A stretch of DNA of 6,222 nt from Planctomycetota bacterium. GTDB lineage: Bacteria > Planctomycetota > UBA11346. This document shows positions 5,788-6,222 of this stretch, one piece after another (position 1 is the stretch's first letter; each line of letters starts with the position of its first letter). The position numbers were made by a program, and so were the translations under genes. The notes beneath the pieces are model-generated. The model did not search any database. It was not told the origin of the DNA and was given only the letters and a program-made list of their open reading frames with translations. The DNA lies in assembly GCA_024641365.1 (NCBI GenBank), contig JAHEDF010000242.1, positions 1 to 6,222 of the forward strand. Direction: 5' to 3'.

Positions 5788-6222
<435 letters not shown>

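Overview
The window looks like chromosomal DNA of moderate GC from a gammaproteobacterium. The cysteine synthase follows the E. coli CysM type almost motif for motif, the tRNA-Asn has an encoded CCA tail and an E. coli-like acceptor stem, and the other recognisable genes (bfd-like, folC, ligA) are bacterial housekeeping genes. The assignment is an inference from protein character; no species can be named.

Layout from left to right. At the left edge lies a minus-strand tRNA-Asn(GUU) with its own promoter (about 190-216) and an intrinsic terminator (55-94). Next come three minus-strand genes: a small Bfd-like [2Fe-2S] protein (307-546), cysM (648-1550) and folC (1868-3127). Between folC and cysM sits a 252-bp non-coding inverted-repeat element (1614-1865). 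Its two 47-bp arms are built from an 8-bp unit, GTCCGGAA, and it also contains a nested central hairpin. A 266-bp divergent spacer separates folC from a plus-strand, C-terminally membrane-anchored Ser/Thr protein kinase (3394-4404).

Downstream of the kinase are about 290 bp without a convincing gene. They hold a 12-bp direct repeat, several consecutive hairpins and, at 4699-4734, a perfect plus-strand intrinsic terminator. This terminator overlaps the last codons of a convergent minus-strand gene of unknown function (4697-5719), whose layout faintly recalls DUF3800 proteins. At the right edge is the 3' end of a minus-strand ligA-like gene with a clear BRCT domain.

Functionally the genes are mixed: cysteine synthesis, an iron-sulphur protein, folate polyglutamylation, a signalling kinase and DNA ligase. 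No single pathway links them and there is no obvious multi-gene novel system. The points most worth a second look are the inverted-repeat element between folC and cysM, the structured region after the kinase, and the unknown 340-residue protein.
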